Of a DNA stretch of 64,000 nt, positions 36,017-44,077 are shown piece after piece. The notes beneath the pieces were generated by a model. It had not been told where the DNA came from. It did no database searches and worked only from the letters and a program-made list of their open reading frames with translations. The stretch comes from Azospirillum doebereinerae. Its GTDB lineage: Bacteria > Pseudomonadota > Alphaproteobacteria > Azospirillales > Azospirillaceae. The stretch lies in the NCBI RefSeq assembly GCF_003989665.1, contig NZ_RZIJ01000005.1, forward strand, positions 186,001-250,000. Direction: 5' to 3'. How positions within the stretch are numbered: position 1 is the stretch's first letter; every line of letters begins with the position of its first letter. The translations under genes were made by a program, and so were the position numbers.

Positions 36017-36062
36017 GTGTCATCCTTGCCACTATGTGACACGAGGGGAGAGTGGATGACAC
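36017..36062 (+). promoter_or_regulatory. TGACAC/GTGTCA sites upstream of porin 2
   Basis: GTGTCA (36017-36022) and TGACAC (36037-36042) form an inverted repeat with a 14-base gap; TGACAC recurs at 36057-36062, exactly 20 bp further. The spacing suggests same-face binding of a two-component regulator. They lie 100-145 bases before the start codon, in the AT-richer part of the intergenic region. Confidence 0.45.
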
Positions 36063-36163
36063 TTTGCCCCTTGCCTGAGGGCGAGCGGCGCGGTTAAGTC
36101 AAAGTCACAAAGACAACCGCTTGGCCCCGCAACAGGGGTGCCTGCCAAAAGGATGGACAATCC

Positions 36164-37255
36164 ATGAAGCGTTCTCTCGTTCTCGGCTGCGCCGCCGTTG
36201 CCCTCGCCGCCGGTTGCGCCACCGCCTCCGCCCAATCCAAGTTCGACATCGTGGTCGGCGGCGACGCCTACTTCCAGGCCGCCTACGTCGACCAGGACAT
36301 CGACACCGGCCTGCGCGAGACCGAATTCGCCAACCGCTTCCGCCTGACCATCACCCCGACGGCCAAGGCCGACAACGGTCTGGAATACGGCGCTCGCCTG
36401 CGCCTGCGCGCCAACAACGGCGCCGGCAACAGCCGCGGCACCGACAACGACCGCGCGTTCATCTTCGCGAACGGCTCGTTCGGTACCCTCCAGGCCGGCG
36501 TGATCAACGGCCTGTCGGACGAATACGGCATCATCAGCCCGAACGTCGAAGGCATCGCCGGTTCGCCGGACGCCCAGTACATCAACTATTACGTGAACGC
36601 CAGCGGCGCTCCGTACGTCCTGGGCAGCCTGCGCACGCTGGAGTCGGGCGACGCCAGCACCAAGGTCATCTACCTGACCCCGAACTTCGCCGGCTTCCAG
36701 ATCGGCGCCGCCTTCACGCCGGTGTATGGCAGCAGCAACACCAACGTGAACCGCGTGAAGAACAGCGCGCCGTACCGCGACATCGGCGAAGTCCAGGCCA
36801 CCTACAAGGGTGAGTTCGGCGCCGTCGCCATCGAGGCGAGCGCGGCCTACCAGTTCGGCAAGGCCGACATCTCCAACACCGAAGACCTGTCCTCGGTGCA
36901 CGTCGGCGCCAACATCGGCTTCGCCGGCTTCAAGATCGGCGGCAGCTACGCCTTCAGCGGCGACAGCGGCTACGCCACGGGCACCCGTGGCGTGGACGAC
37001 CAGCAGGTCTGGATCGTCGGCGCGAACTACACGCTCGGCCCCGTCGTCCTGGCGGCGACCTACACCGACGCCCAGGGCATCGACAGCGCCTACGCCGGCC
37101 TGAACGCCCGCGCCCACCTGTGGCAGGCCGGTGTGACCTACACGGTCGCCCCCGGCTTCACCGCCGGCCTGGAATACAGCTACCTCGACAACAAGGTTGG
37201 CACCGTCAACAACGACGCCAACATCTTCCTGCTGGACACCCGCTTCGCTTTCTAA
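36164..37255 (+). CDS. Outer-membrane porin (paralogue 2)
   Basis: A 363-residue porin closely related to the preceding one. Its signal peptide starts MKRSLVLGCAAVALAAG and ends ASAQ; the first strand GGDAYFQAAYVDQDIDTGLRE and ADNGLEYGARLRLRANNGAG nearly match paralogue 1. The barrel ends LLDTRFAF with terminal Phe. The variable middle (about 100-200) differs from paralogue 1 and includes INYYVNASGAP, so pore loops have diverged. The signal peptide contains Cys residues but no lipobox ending at the cleavage site. The ribosome binding site is weak (GGATGG). Both porins have separate terminators and so are independently expressed. Confidence 0.94.
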   Translation: MKRSLVLGCAAVALAAGCATASAQSKFDIVVGGDAYFQAAYVDQDIDTGLRETEFANRFRLTITPTAKADNGLEYGARLRLRANNGAGNSRGTDNDRAFIFANGSFGTLQAGVINGLSDEYGIISPNVEGIAGSPDAQYINYYVNASGAPYVLGSLRTLESGDASTKVIYLTPNFAGFQIGAAFTPVYGSSNTNVNRVKNSAPYRDIGEVQATYKGEFGAVAIEASAAYQFGKADISNTEDLSSVHVGANIGFAGFKIGGSYAFSGDSGYATGTRGVDDQQVWIVGANYTLGPVVLAATYTDAQGIDSAYAGLNARAHLWQAGVTYTVAPGFTAGLEYSYLDNKVGTVNNDANIFLLDTRFAF

Positions 37256-37286
37256 GCGACAGGTTCCAACCGGCAGCAGAAAATTG

Positions 37287-37317
37287 GGCGGCGGAGCAAT
37301 CCGCCGCCTCTTTTTTT
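37287..37317 (+). terminator. Rho-independent terminator of porin 2
   Basis: A 9-bp perfect stem GGCGGCGGA / TCCGCCGCC with a GCAA loop (37287-37308), then TCTTTTTTT. Confidence 0.94.
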
Positions 37318-37394
37318 GACTCTTTGACGAAGCCGGCGCGGGTCCGGACGCGGGCGTGCGTCCGATCTTCGCTGGTGTCCGGCCGGTGCCGCGA

Positions 37395-37916
37395 TCAGGG
37401 CTTTCTGGGCGTCGTCGCCGTGTCGGTGTCGCACATCATCAGCAGGACCGAGGTTTCCATCGGCACCCACACCATCAGCAGGCGGTGCTTGGCGCGGTCG
37501 GCGAGGAAGACGATGGTTTCGGGGTCGGTGACGGCCTTGGGCTTGATCTCGCCCGTCAGGTAGCCGGTCTGACCGAAGCCGGTCATCGTGCCCTGGAAGA
37601 TGCGGTCGAGGCGCTCCTGGTCGCCCTTCGCCAGTTCCCAGCCGAACTGCTCCTGGCGGACGCAGCGGCGGCCGTATTCGCCGACGATCCGGCCCATGTA
37701 GTCGCGGTAGGTGCCGTCGTCGGTCAGCGGGTAGGCCGGTTCGCCGAACTTCACCTGGGCCATCGGCGATCCCGGCATCACCTTCGCCTTGCCCGGCTTG
37801 GCCGGCGCCGCCGCCTTTGGGGGCGCGGTTTTCCCGGCATCCTGCGCCGGCGCGGAGCCGGTCGCGGCCAGGGTGAGGAACAGGGCGGACAACAGGGGGC
37901 GAACCAGACTCCGCAT
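37395..37916 (-). CDS. Exported protein of unknown function (173 aa)
   Basis: A signal peptide (MRSLVRPLLSALFLTLAATG, cleavage near PAQD) is followed by an Ala/Pro/Lys linker to about residue 45 and a compact domain with GRIVGEYGRRCVRQEQFGWELAKGD and LADRAKHRLLMVWVPMETSVLL. Two cysteines (in RRCVRQ and MMCDTD) could form a disulfide. No family is recognised. ATG 37916 follows GAGGAGA at 8 bases. It is convergent with porin 2 and divergent from the PLP-binding protein gene. Confidence 0.75.
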   Translation of the reverse strand: MRSLVRPLLSALFLTLAATGSAPAQDAGKTAPPKAAAPAKPGKAKVMPGSPMAQVKFGEPAYPLTDDGTYRDYMGRIVGEYGRRCVRQEQFGWELAKGDQERLDRIFQGTMTGFGQTGYLTGEIKPKAVTDPETIVFLADRAKHRLLMVWVPMETSVLLMMCDTDTATTPRKP

Positions 37917-38030
37917 GCGGAGGTCTCCTCGGGCAGGCGTCTTACGGGGGATGCTTGCGTTTCCGCAGCCTGTCCGCTAACACGCCGCACGGTCCGCTGT
38001 ACACATGGACCGATCCGACAGGGGGCCGCC

Positions 38031-38741
38031 ATGACGCCGACGCAGGGCACCGACCATCCGCACGCCGATTCCGTCACGACGCGCCTCGCCGGGGTGCGCC
38101 GCTCCATCGCCGAAACCGGCGCCTCGTGCGGCCGCGACTCGAGCGCGGTGACGCTGGTCGCGGTCTCCAAGACCCACCCGGCGGACGCCGTGGAGGAGGC
38201 CCTGGCCGCCGGTCAGCGCGTGTTCGGCGAGAACCGCGTGCAGGAGGCCAGGGGCAAGTTTCCCGATCTGAAGGCCCGCTTCCCCGATCTGGAACTGCAT
38301 TTGATCGGCCCGCTCCAGACCAACAAGGTCAAGGACGCGGTCGCCCTGTTCGACGTGATCCAGACCCTCGACCGCCCCAGGCTGGCCGAGGCGCTGGCCG
38401 AGGAGATGGCGAAGTCCGGCCGCCGACCGCGCTGCCTGATCGAGGTGAACACCGGCGAGGAACCGCAGAAGGCCGGCATCCCCCCGGCCGAGGTTGAAGC
38501 GTTCCTGGCCGATTGCCGCGACCGGCTCGGCCTGCCGGTGACGGGACTGATGTGCATCCCGCCGGTCGACGAGGAGCCGGCGATGCATTTCGCGCTGCTG
38601 GCGGAGATGGCGCGGCGCCTGGGGCTGGCGGAGATCAGCATGGGGATGAGCGGCGACTTCGAGACGGCGGTCCGCTTCGGCGCCACCCATGTGCGGGTCG
38701 GCACCGCGATTTTCGGGTCGCGGCCCTATCCGGCGGCCTGA
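38031..38741 (+). CDS. YggS family pyridoxal-phosphate homeostasis protein
   Basis: A 236-residue PLPBP/YggS protein with an alanine-racemase-like TIM barrel. It has the PLP lysine in TLVAVSKTHPADAVEEAL (K47), GENRVQEARGKF, LHLIGPLQTNKVKDAV, LIEVNTGEEPQKAGI, and the phosphate-binding end LEISMGMSGDFETAVRFGATHVRVGTAIFG-type wording. It buffers PLP and affects amino-acid metabolism; no catalytic activity is known. ATG 38031 follows CAGGGGG. The next gene is convergent, so it is monocistronic. Confidence 0.95.
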   Translation: MTPTQGTDHPHADSVTTRLAGVRRSIAETGASCGRDSSAVTLVAVSKTHPADAVEEALAAGQRVFGENRVQEARGKFPDLKARFPDLELHLIGPLQTNKVKDAVALFDVIQTLDRPRLAEALAEEMAKSGRRPRCLIEVNTGEEPQKAGIPPAEVEAFLADCRDRLGLPVTGLMCIPPVDEEPAMHFALLAEMARRLGLAEISMGMSGDFETAVRFGATHVRVGTAIFGSRPYPAA

Positions 38742-38749
38742 GCCGGGGT

Positions 38750-39295
38750 TCAGGGAGCGGCGGGATCGGGAACGGTCAGCGCGCTGCCCGGCGCGCAGTC
38801 CTTCAGCAGGCGCAGCAGGTCGTCGAGCGCGAGCGCGACGCAGCCCTCGGTCGGCGTCCAGCCGGGCCGGGCGACGTGCAGGAAAACGGCGCTGCCATGG
38901 CCGGGGACGATGGGATCGTCGTTGTGCCCCATCACCACGATGACGTCGTAGACCCCGTCCTCGCGCCACAGCGCCTCGTGGCTGGCGGGGTAGGGGCGCT
39001 TGACCGGGCGGTTGTAGGCGGGATCGGACGGCGCGTCGCACCAGCCGTCGTCTTGGGCAATGGGGGATGTGGGAAGGCCGGTGTCCGGAACGTCCAGGCG
39101 GTCGGCCCGCCACAGGACACGGCGCAGCGGAAAGCGGCCGACCGGCGTGCCGCCGTCGCCCTCGCGTTTGTCGGTCCGAATGCCGCCGCGTCCCAGGGCG
39201 CAGCGAACCCGCCCGCCGGGCCACAGGAGATGGCCGTCGGGATCGACGGTGATCGCGACGGCGGCCTTGGCCGCCGTTTCGGCCGGACCGCTCAA
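38750..39295 (-). CDS. L,D-transpeptidase family protein (YkuD domain)
   Basis: A 181-residue YkuD-fold protein. The active-site motif is HGSAVFLHVARPGWTPTEGCVAL, with the expected His and nucleophilic Cys in the S/T-x-G-C order. Substrate-side wording is GRGGIRTDKREGDGGTPVGRFPLR. Members cross-link peptidoglycan stem peptides or attach proteins. No signal peptide is visible, so a cytoplasmic or non-classically exported form must be considered; many alphaproteobacterial members look like this. The start is TTG 39295, overlapping the stop of the upstream gene by 3-4 bases (TTGA), which implies translational coupling. Confidence 0.87.
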   Translation of the reverse strand: MSGPAETAAKAAVAITVDPDGHLLWPGGRVRCALGRGGIRTDKREGDGGTPVGRFPLRRVLWRADRLDVPDTGLPTSPIAQDDGWCDAPSDPAYNRPVKRPYPASHEALWREDGVYDVIVVMGHNDDPIVPGHGSAVFLHVARPGWTPTEGCVALALDDLLRLLKDCAPGSALTVPDPAAP

Positions 39296-40218
39296 CTCGA
39301 CACGCGGAGAGCGGGAGCGGCGGATTGGGCGGCTTTGCGGGACTGCTCGTATTTCGCCAGATTGCGCATCATGGTTTCCGACAGCGGCTCGGGCGCCGTG
39401 GTTCCGTTCGCGTTGGCGGCGGGGGTCGCGTTGGCGTTGGCGGCTTGGGCGGTCGGTTGGGCGCCAGCCTGCGCGGCGCCGGGCTTTGCCGCCTGGGCGT
39501 TGACCGGGATGGAGCCGGGCAGGGGGGCCGCGAATTTCGGAACGCTGTGCTTGACCATGGTCGAGCTGGCGAGAGGGGTATCGCGCGCCGGCATCTTGCC
39601 CCCGCTGAAGCCGCCGCCATGCCCCGCTCCGGCGGCCAGCTGCGCGGCCAGCGACGGAGACGCCGCGGCGCCGGCCGCTCCGGTTCCGGTTGCCCCGGCC
39701 GCCGATCCCGAGGTCGCGGCGCCGAGCTTGACCGGCGACCCGGCCGGTCCTTCGGCGGCCTGGAACGCGGCTTTCGCGGCGAGCGGATCCACGGGGGAAC
39801 CGGCGCCGGCCGATCCCCCCGAGGCGTCCGCCACGTCGACGGAGCCGGTGGGATGGTCACCGCCTTCGAAGCCGAGCGCGGTCATGATCTGGTCGGGGAT
39901 GTCCTTCCCCTGCGCTTCCTCCACCACCGCGTTGGTGATCGCCGCCATGCCGCCTAGCGGGCCGCCGTACAGCATGCCCCCCATCACGCGGGCGGCCGGC
40001 TGGATGGTGTCGCCGGTGACGTTGCGGTAGATCGTGCTGACGATGGGGATGTGCTGAAGCGGGTTGATGACGTCCAGGAAGTCCCAGAAGGACATCTCCC
40101 CACGGATTTCGACGGGGCCGCCGTTGTGGCCGTCGCTGATCACCGGCGACGTCCGTTCGCGCGGCGCCGCCGCGCGTTGCGTGGCTCCGCTGTCGATGGA
40201 GGTGGCGTCGATGGCCAT
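39292..40218 (-). CDS. Hypothetical protein with conserved N-terminal segment and Ala/Pro-rich tail
   Basis: A 308-residue protein. Residues about 40-110 look conserved (MSFWDFLDVINPLQHIPIVS, then TIYRNVTGDTIQPAARVMGG and MLYGGPLGGMAAITNAVVEEAQG) and suggest a membrane-associated or protein-binding segment. From about 120 on it is low-complexity Ala/Gly/Pro/Thr with scattered Lys, probably disordered. ATG 40218 follows GGGAGA. It overlaps the L,D-transpeptidase start, so the pair is likely an operon with an envelope theme. No function is assigned. Confidence 0.75.
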   Translation of the reverse strand: MAIDATSIDSGATQRAAAPRERTSPVISDGHNGGPVEIRGEMSFWDFLDVINPLQHIPIVSTIYRNVTGDTIQPAARVMGGMLYGGPLGGMAAITNAVVEEAQGKDIPDQIMTALGFEGGDHPTGSVDVADASGGSAGAGSPVDPLAAKAAFQAAEGPAGSPVKLGAATSGSAAGATGTGAAGAAASPSLAAQLAAGAGHGGGFSGGKMPARDTPLASSTMVKHSVPKFAAPLPGSIPVNAQAAKPGAAQAGAQPTAQAANANATPAANANGTTAPEPLSETMMRNLAKYEQSRKAAQSAAPALRVSS

Positions 40219-40397
40219 GGGCAGTCTCCCGGCGCTGAGGTCGTTCCTCAGGTAAGCAAGCGATGTGCCAGCTTTTGGCGACCCATTCCGCCCGCTTCAC
40301 CCGGAATCCGATTCCCCTTGCAGCACGGGCGGCAAGAACTGCCGGGCCAAGGTGGCGATTCCTGCCCCCGTCCTGGCCCCCGCCTCCCGGCGGCGCT

Positions 40398-41567
40398 TCA
40401 GAACATGTGGCCGCTGCGTTCCGCCTTGGTGCGGAGATAGCCTTCGTTGTGGCCGTTGGCCGGGAAGATGTGGGCGACGCGCTCCACCACCGCGATGCCG
40501 CAACGGGTGAGCTGGCGCAGCTTCTCCGGGTTGTTGGTCATCAGGCGCACGGCCGAGAAGCCCAGCTGCCGCAGCATCTCCGCCGCCGGCAGATAGACCC
40601 GCTCGTCGGCCTCGAAGCCTAGGATCTCGTTGGCGTCCACCGTGTCGAAGCCCTGGTCCTGGATGCGGTAGGCGCGCAGCTTGTTGACCAGACCGATGCC
40701 CCGGCCCTCCTGCGCGAGGTAGAGCAGGACGCCGCTGCCTTGGCGGGCGATCTCGGCGATGGCGCCGCGCAGCTGGTCGCCGCAGTCGCAGCGCAAGCTG
40801 CCCAGCAGGTCGCCGGTGAAGCATTCCGAATGCAGCCGGGCCAGAACCGGCTGTTCGGGATCCGGGTCGCCGATGACGATGGCGAGGTGTTCCGGCCCGC
40901 CGTCGGCCGGGCGGAAGGCGTAGATGCGGGTGTTCTCGGCCCCGCTCAGCGGCACGCGCGCGTCGGCGACGCGGCGCAGCGTGCGCACCACGTGGACCCG
41001 GTAATCGGCCACGTCGCGGGCGCGGACCAGCAGCAGGTCGTGCTCCGCCGCCCATGCCGCCGCATCGAGGGCCGCGCCGTCATCCTCGGGAACGACCTGC
41101 GCCGTGATGGCGGCGGGCAGCAGCCGGGCGAGCCGGGCGAGGTCGACGGCCGCCGCCTCGCGCGTGTCCACCGGCATCACGGCGGCGGTGAGGCCATGAG
41201 GCAGGGTGGCGTTGTCGGGGCGGTGCTCGGGGTCGGCCAACGCGTGCGCCTGGTCGGCGCTGAGGCCGCCCGCGCAGCCCAGCGCCACGACGCCCGGCGC
41301 GGTGTCGTCGGTGTCGGCCGCCAGCCCCAGCACGATGGCGCGCCGCCGGGTGACCGCCAGGGTCGGGACGCCGCCGGTCAGCGCCTTCAGCCGCTCCACC
41401 GCGTCGAGCGGCACCGACTCCACCGACACCGCAGCGCCGACGGTGCCATCGGCGGTCTCGATGGCGATCACCTCGCCCCGGCGGAGCGCGGCGAGCGCGC
41501 GGTCAACGGCGCGAACGGCGGCTTCGTCGATCAGGGGACGGGTGTCGGGGCGGCGTTCGGCGTGCAT
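40398..41567 (-). CDS. ribA: GTP cyclohydrolase II with degenerate RibB-like N-terminal domain
   Basis: A 389-residue riboflavin-pathway protein. The C-terminal half (about 190-389) is a complete GTP cyclohydrolase II: zinc cysteines in HSECFTGDLLGSLRCDCGDQLRGA, YLAQEGRGIGLVNKLRAY, and the end LMTNNPEKLRQL. It converts GTP to the pyrimidine precursor of riboflavin. The N-terminal half looks like DHBP synthase (RibB) but lacks the acidic DxxxREN(E)GD active-site loop; it reads IETADGTVGAAVSVESVPLD. So only the RibA activity is expected. I chose ATG 41567; the frame extends to 41624. Confidence 0.93.
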   Translation of the reverse strand: MHAERRPDTRPLIDEAAVRAVDRALAALRRGEVIAIETADGTVGAAVSVESVPLDAVERLKALTGGVPTLAVTRRRAIVLGLAADTDDTAPGVVALGCAGGLSADQAHALADPEHRPDNATLPHGLTAAVMPVDTREAAAVDLARLARLLPAAITAQVVPEDDGAALDAAAWAAEHDLLLVRARDVADYRVHVVRTLRRVADARVPLSGAENTRIYAFRPADGGPEHLAIVIGDPDPEQPVLARLHSECFTGDLLGSLRCDCGDQLRGAIAEIARQGSGVLLYLAQEGRGIGLVNKLRAYRIQDQGFDTVDANEILGFEADERVYLPAAEMLRQLGFSAVRLMTNNPEKLRQLTRCGIAVVERVAHIFPANGHNEGYLRTKAERSGHMF

Positions 41568-41797
41568 CGATCGGGGTACTTCGCGGCGAAAGGCTGGAGA
41601 TGGTGCGGCGGGCGGGCGAAGCAAAGCGCAGGAGGCGCGCCCCTGTCCAGCGTTTCCCGCGCGTCACTCCGTTGCCGGGTCCGCAACGATCGCCGCCGCG
41701 CCGCGCCACGATCCAGGCGGGGCCGAGCAACAGGCACTGCCCGTCGCGTGGCGGGACGCGTTAGGATGCGGAAAAGCCAACCAAGGAGCGCCGTTTC

Positions 41798-42376
41798 GTG
41801 ATGACCAGCAACACCCCGGCGGATGCTGCCGATCCGGTCCTGCACGCGCTGCTGCCGGCCGTCCTGCCGGCCGACGCCTACAGCCGGCGCGTGGTGGAGG
41901 CGCTGCGGGCGGCGGGGCGGTCGGTGACGGCCCACGCGCTGCCCGGCCCGCACCCGCAGGTCGATCCCTCCGCCATCCTCGCCGCCGACATCGCGCTGGC
42001 GCGGCTGCCCGACGGGGCGACGGTGCTGCTGGACGGCGCCGCCCTGCCCAACCTCGCCGCCGCTTTGCCCATCGACGACCGCCGGCTGCGCTTCGTGGCG
42101 CTGGTCGAACGGCTGCGCTGGACCGACGCGGGGCTGGGCGCGGAAGAGGCCATGGCGCGCTGGCATCTGGAACAAGGGGCGCTGGCCCTGATGCGCCTCG
42201 TCGTGGTCCCGGACGCGGCGGTCGCCGCCACGGTCACGGCCCTGGAGGTGGCGGCGGAGCGGGTGGTCCAGGCGGCGCCGGAGGCGGTCGGGATCCTTCT
42301 GACACGCCTGTCCGCTCTCCGTCCCGGCCTGCAAGCCAGCCCGCAAGCCCTTCCGCCGTCTGGCGATGAGCCATGA
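41798..42376 (+). CDS. Glycosyltransferase-like N-terminal domain protein (truncated form)
   Basis: A 192-residue protein. The pattern YSRRVVEALRAAGRSVTAHALPG, DGATVLLDGAALPNL, LRFVALVERLRWTDAGL and then ALALMRLVVVPDAAVAATVTAL matches, in order, the first Rossmann domain of family-4 glycosyltransferases (RR-IVEGLRALGH..., DG..VLIDGLAL, LVALVHHPL, ARRVVVTS). The second, sugar-nucleotide-binding domain is missing, so catalysis is doubtful. It may be a fossil or a partner subunit. GTG 41798 (GGAG 9 bases upstream) or ATG 41801. The frame is clean with no visible frameshift. Next gene follows after 64 bases. Confidence 0.6.
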   Translation: MMTSNTPADAADPVLHALLPAVLPADAYSRRVVEALRAAGRSVTAHALPGPHPQVDPSAILAADIALARLPDGATVLLDGAALPNLAAALPIDDRRLRFVALVERLRWTDAGLGAEEAMARWHLEQGALALMRLVVVPDAAVAATVTALEVAAERVVQAAPEAVGILLTRLSALRPGLQASPQALPPSGDEP

Positions 42377-42440
42377 CGACAGGGCCGGGGCCGCGTGCTA
42401 AGGTCCCGGCCGCTTTTTCCGGCTTGGTTTCGCTGCGCCC

Positions 42441-43130
42441 ATGACGCCCCCCCGACGCATTCTTCTGGTCGACGACGACACGGCGCTCCGGCAGTCGCTG
42501 GCCGAACAGCTCCGCCTGCTGGAGGAGTTCGAGACGGCGGAGGCCGGCGACGGCGCCGCCGCGCTGGAGGCGGCGCGGGGCGGCGGCTTTTCCGCCATCC
42601 TGCTCGACGTCGGGCTGCCCGACCTCGACGGGCGCGACGTGTGCAAGCTGTTGCGGCGCGACGGGGTGCGCTGCCCGATCATCATGCTGACCGCGTCCTC
42701 CACCGACGCCGACACCATCCTGGGGCTGGAATCGGGCGCGAACGACTACATCGCCAAGCCCTTCCGGCTGGGGGTGCTGATCGCCCGGCTGCGCGCGCAG
42801 CTGCGCCAGTTCGAGCAGACCGAGGACGCGGTCTTCGTCCTCGGCCCCTACCGGTTCCAGCCCGCCGCCAAGCTGCTGCTGGACGAGGCCGCGAACCGCA
42901 AGATCCGCCTGACCGAAAAGGAGACGGCGATCCTGAAATACCTGTACCGGGCGGGGGATCAGGTGATCGGACGCGAGACGTTGCTGGGCGAGGTCTGGGG
43001 CTACAACGCCGGGGTCACCACCCACACGCTGGAAACCCACGTCTACCGCCTGCGCCAGAAGATCGAGCGCGACCCGTCCAACGCGGAAATCCTGGTGACC
43101 GAGCCCGGCGGCTACCGCTTGGTGCCGTAA
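42441..43130 (+). CDS. OmpR-family response regulator
   Basis: A 229-residue two-domain regulator. The receiver has Asp11-13 (LVDDDTAL), phospho-acceptor Asp56 (ILLDVGLPDLDG) and the conserved Lys in YIAKPFR. The winged-helix DNA-binding domain (about 130-229) shows LTEKETAILKYLYRAGDQVIGRETLLGEVWGYN and THTLETHVYRLRQKIERDP, the OmpR/PhoB signature. No histidine kinase is adjacent, so it is an orphan; the nearest kinase in the window is at 47.9-49.9 kb. The C-terminus overlaps the convergent gene by 19 bases. Confidence 0.95.
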   Translation: MTPPRRILLVDDDTALRQSLAEQLRLLEEFETAEAGDGAAALEAARGGGFSAILLDVGLPDLDGRDVCKLLRRDGVRCPIIMLTASSTDADTILGLESGANDYIAKPFRLGVLIARLRAQLRQFEQTEDAVFVLGPYRFQPAAKLLLDEAANRKIRLTEKETAILKYLYRAGDQVIGRETLLGEVWGYNAGVTTHTLETHVYRLRQKIERDPSNAEILVTEPGGYRLVP

Positions 43131-43861
43131 GGCGGTCCGCCGGCCTTCCCGCCGGCGGAATTGCCCCGGCCGGCGATGGTGACCTCCAGGGCGAAGCCGG
43201 GCCAGCGGCGGCGCTCGCGGTCGAGCGCCGGGGCGCGTTGCTGGAACGGGGCGCCCCACAGGCCCCGGCCGCGCGGCACCACCGGCAGCAGGCGCAGCTT
43301 GCGCCCGACGATGGCGAGGCGGCGGCGCCAATGGCCGACGGTCTGCGGCGCCACCCCGGCGCGCCTTGCGATCTCCTGGTCGGACAGCAGGGCGCTGCCG
43401 GGATCCTGCAACAGGTCCAGCACGGCGCGGCGCTTGTCGGCGCTGGCGTGGCGGGAATGCTTGCGCTCCAGCGCCTTGCCCACGTCCCACAGCTGTTCGG
43501 CGGTCTCCCGCGCCAGCCGGCGCCAGCGGTCGGCCTCGTCCTTGTGGCGGTCGAGGTCGCCCGCCGCCTTGTCGAGCTGGCGGCGCAGCGTGGCCAGCTC
43601 CAGCTCCAGGTCGCGGACCTGGCGGCGCAGGCCCTGGACGAGCTGGTCGGGCGGCGGCGGCTGGGCCGGGGTGACGGGCGGGACGACGACGGTGGGCGGC
43701 TCGGGCAGGACCCGGTCGGTGCGGGCGCGTTCCGCCAGATCGCGGAAGGACAGACCGGCGCGCGACAGCATGATGCGGGCGGCGCGCAGGGCGGACAACG
43801 CCTCCCCTGGATGCTCCGACTCGGTCATGGCGAGGACTTTGGCGAGCTTGTCTGGGTCCAT
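43112..43861 (-). CDS. Coiled-coil protein with DUF2786-like N-terminus and helix-turn-helix
   Basis: A 249-residue protein. Residues 1-45 (DKLAKVLAMTESEHPGEALSALRAARIML) resemble DUF2786. After a Pro-rich linker comes a charged coiled coil (about 78-130, LRRQVRDLELELATLRRQLD), then a helix-turn-helix-like segment (SDQEIARRAGVAPQTVGHWRRRLA) near 165-190. The C-terminus is basic and ends GGPPYGTKR. It is probably a DNA-binding or bacteriophage-type regulatory protein; the target is unknown. I start at ATG 43861; the frame extends to 43951. Convergent overlap with the response regulator gene. Confidence 0.7.
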   Translation of the reverse strand: MDPDKLAKVLAMTESEHPGEALSALRAARIMLSRAGLSFRDLAERARTDRVLPEPPTVVVPPVTPAQPPPPDQLVQGLRRQVRDLELELATLRRQLDKAAGDLDRHKDEADRWRRLARETAEQLWDVGKALERKHSRHASADKRRAVLDLLQDPGSALLSDQEIARRAGVAPQTVGHWRRRLAIVGRKLRLLPVVPRGRGLWGAPFQQRAPALDRERRRWPGFALEVTIAGRGNSAGGKAGGPPYGTKR

Positions 43862-44077
43862 CGGTCGTCGGTTCCGTCGGCACGCCCCAAACGCGATGAG
43901 GGGCCGCAGGCAAGGAAGCCGCGTTTTGCGCGACCGCCGGCACGCTACCACATCTTATAGGTTGGAACACACGCCCATCGTCGGTAGGCGTATCAGGTTG
44001 GACCCGAAGTTCCACCCGATCGAAGGGGGTGGTTTTCGCTCGACTTCGTTCGCGCGCCTCGCCAACATGGCCGCCTC

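Noticed and set aside
38031-38741. Long extension of the YggS frame back to 37356
   Set aside because: The extension overlaps the secreted protein gene on the other strand and has no YggS similarity; the ATG at 38031 with its ribosome binding site fits the family start.
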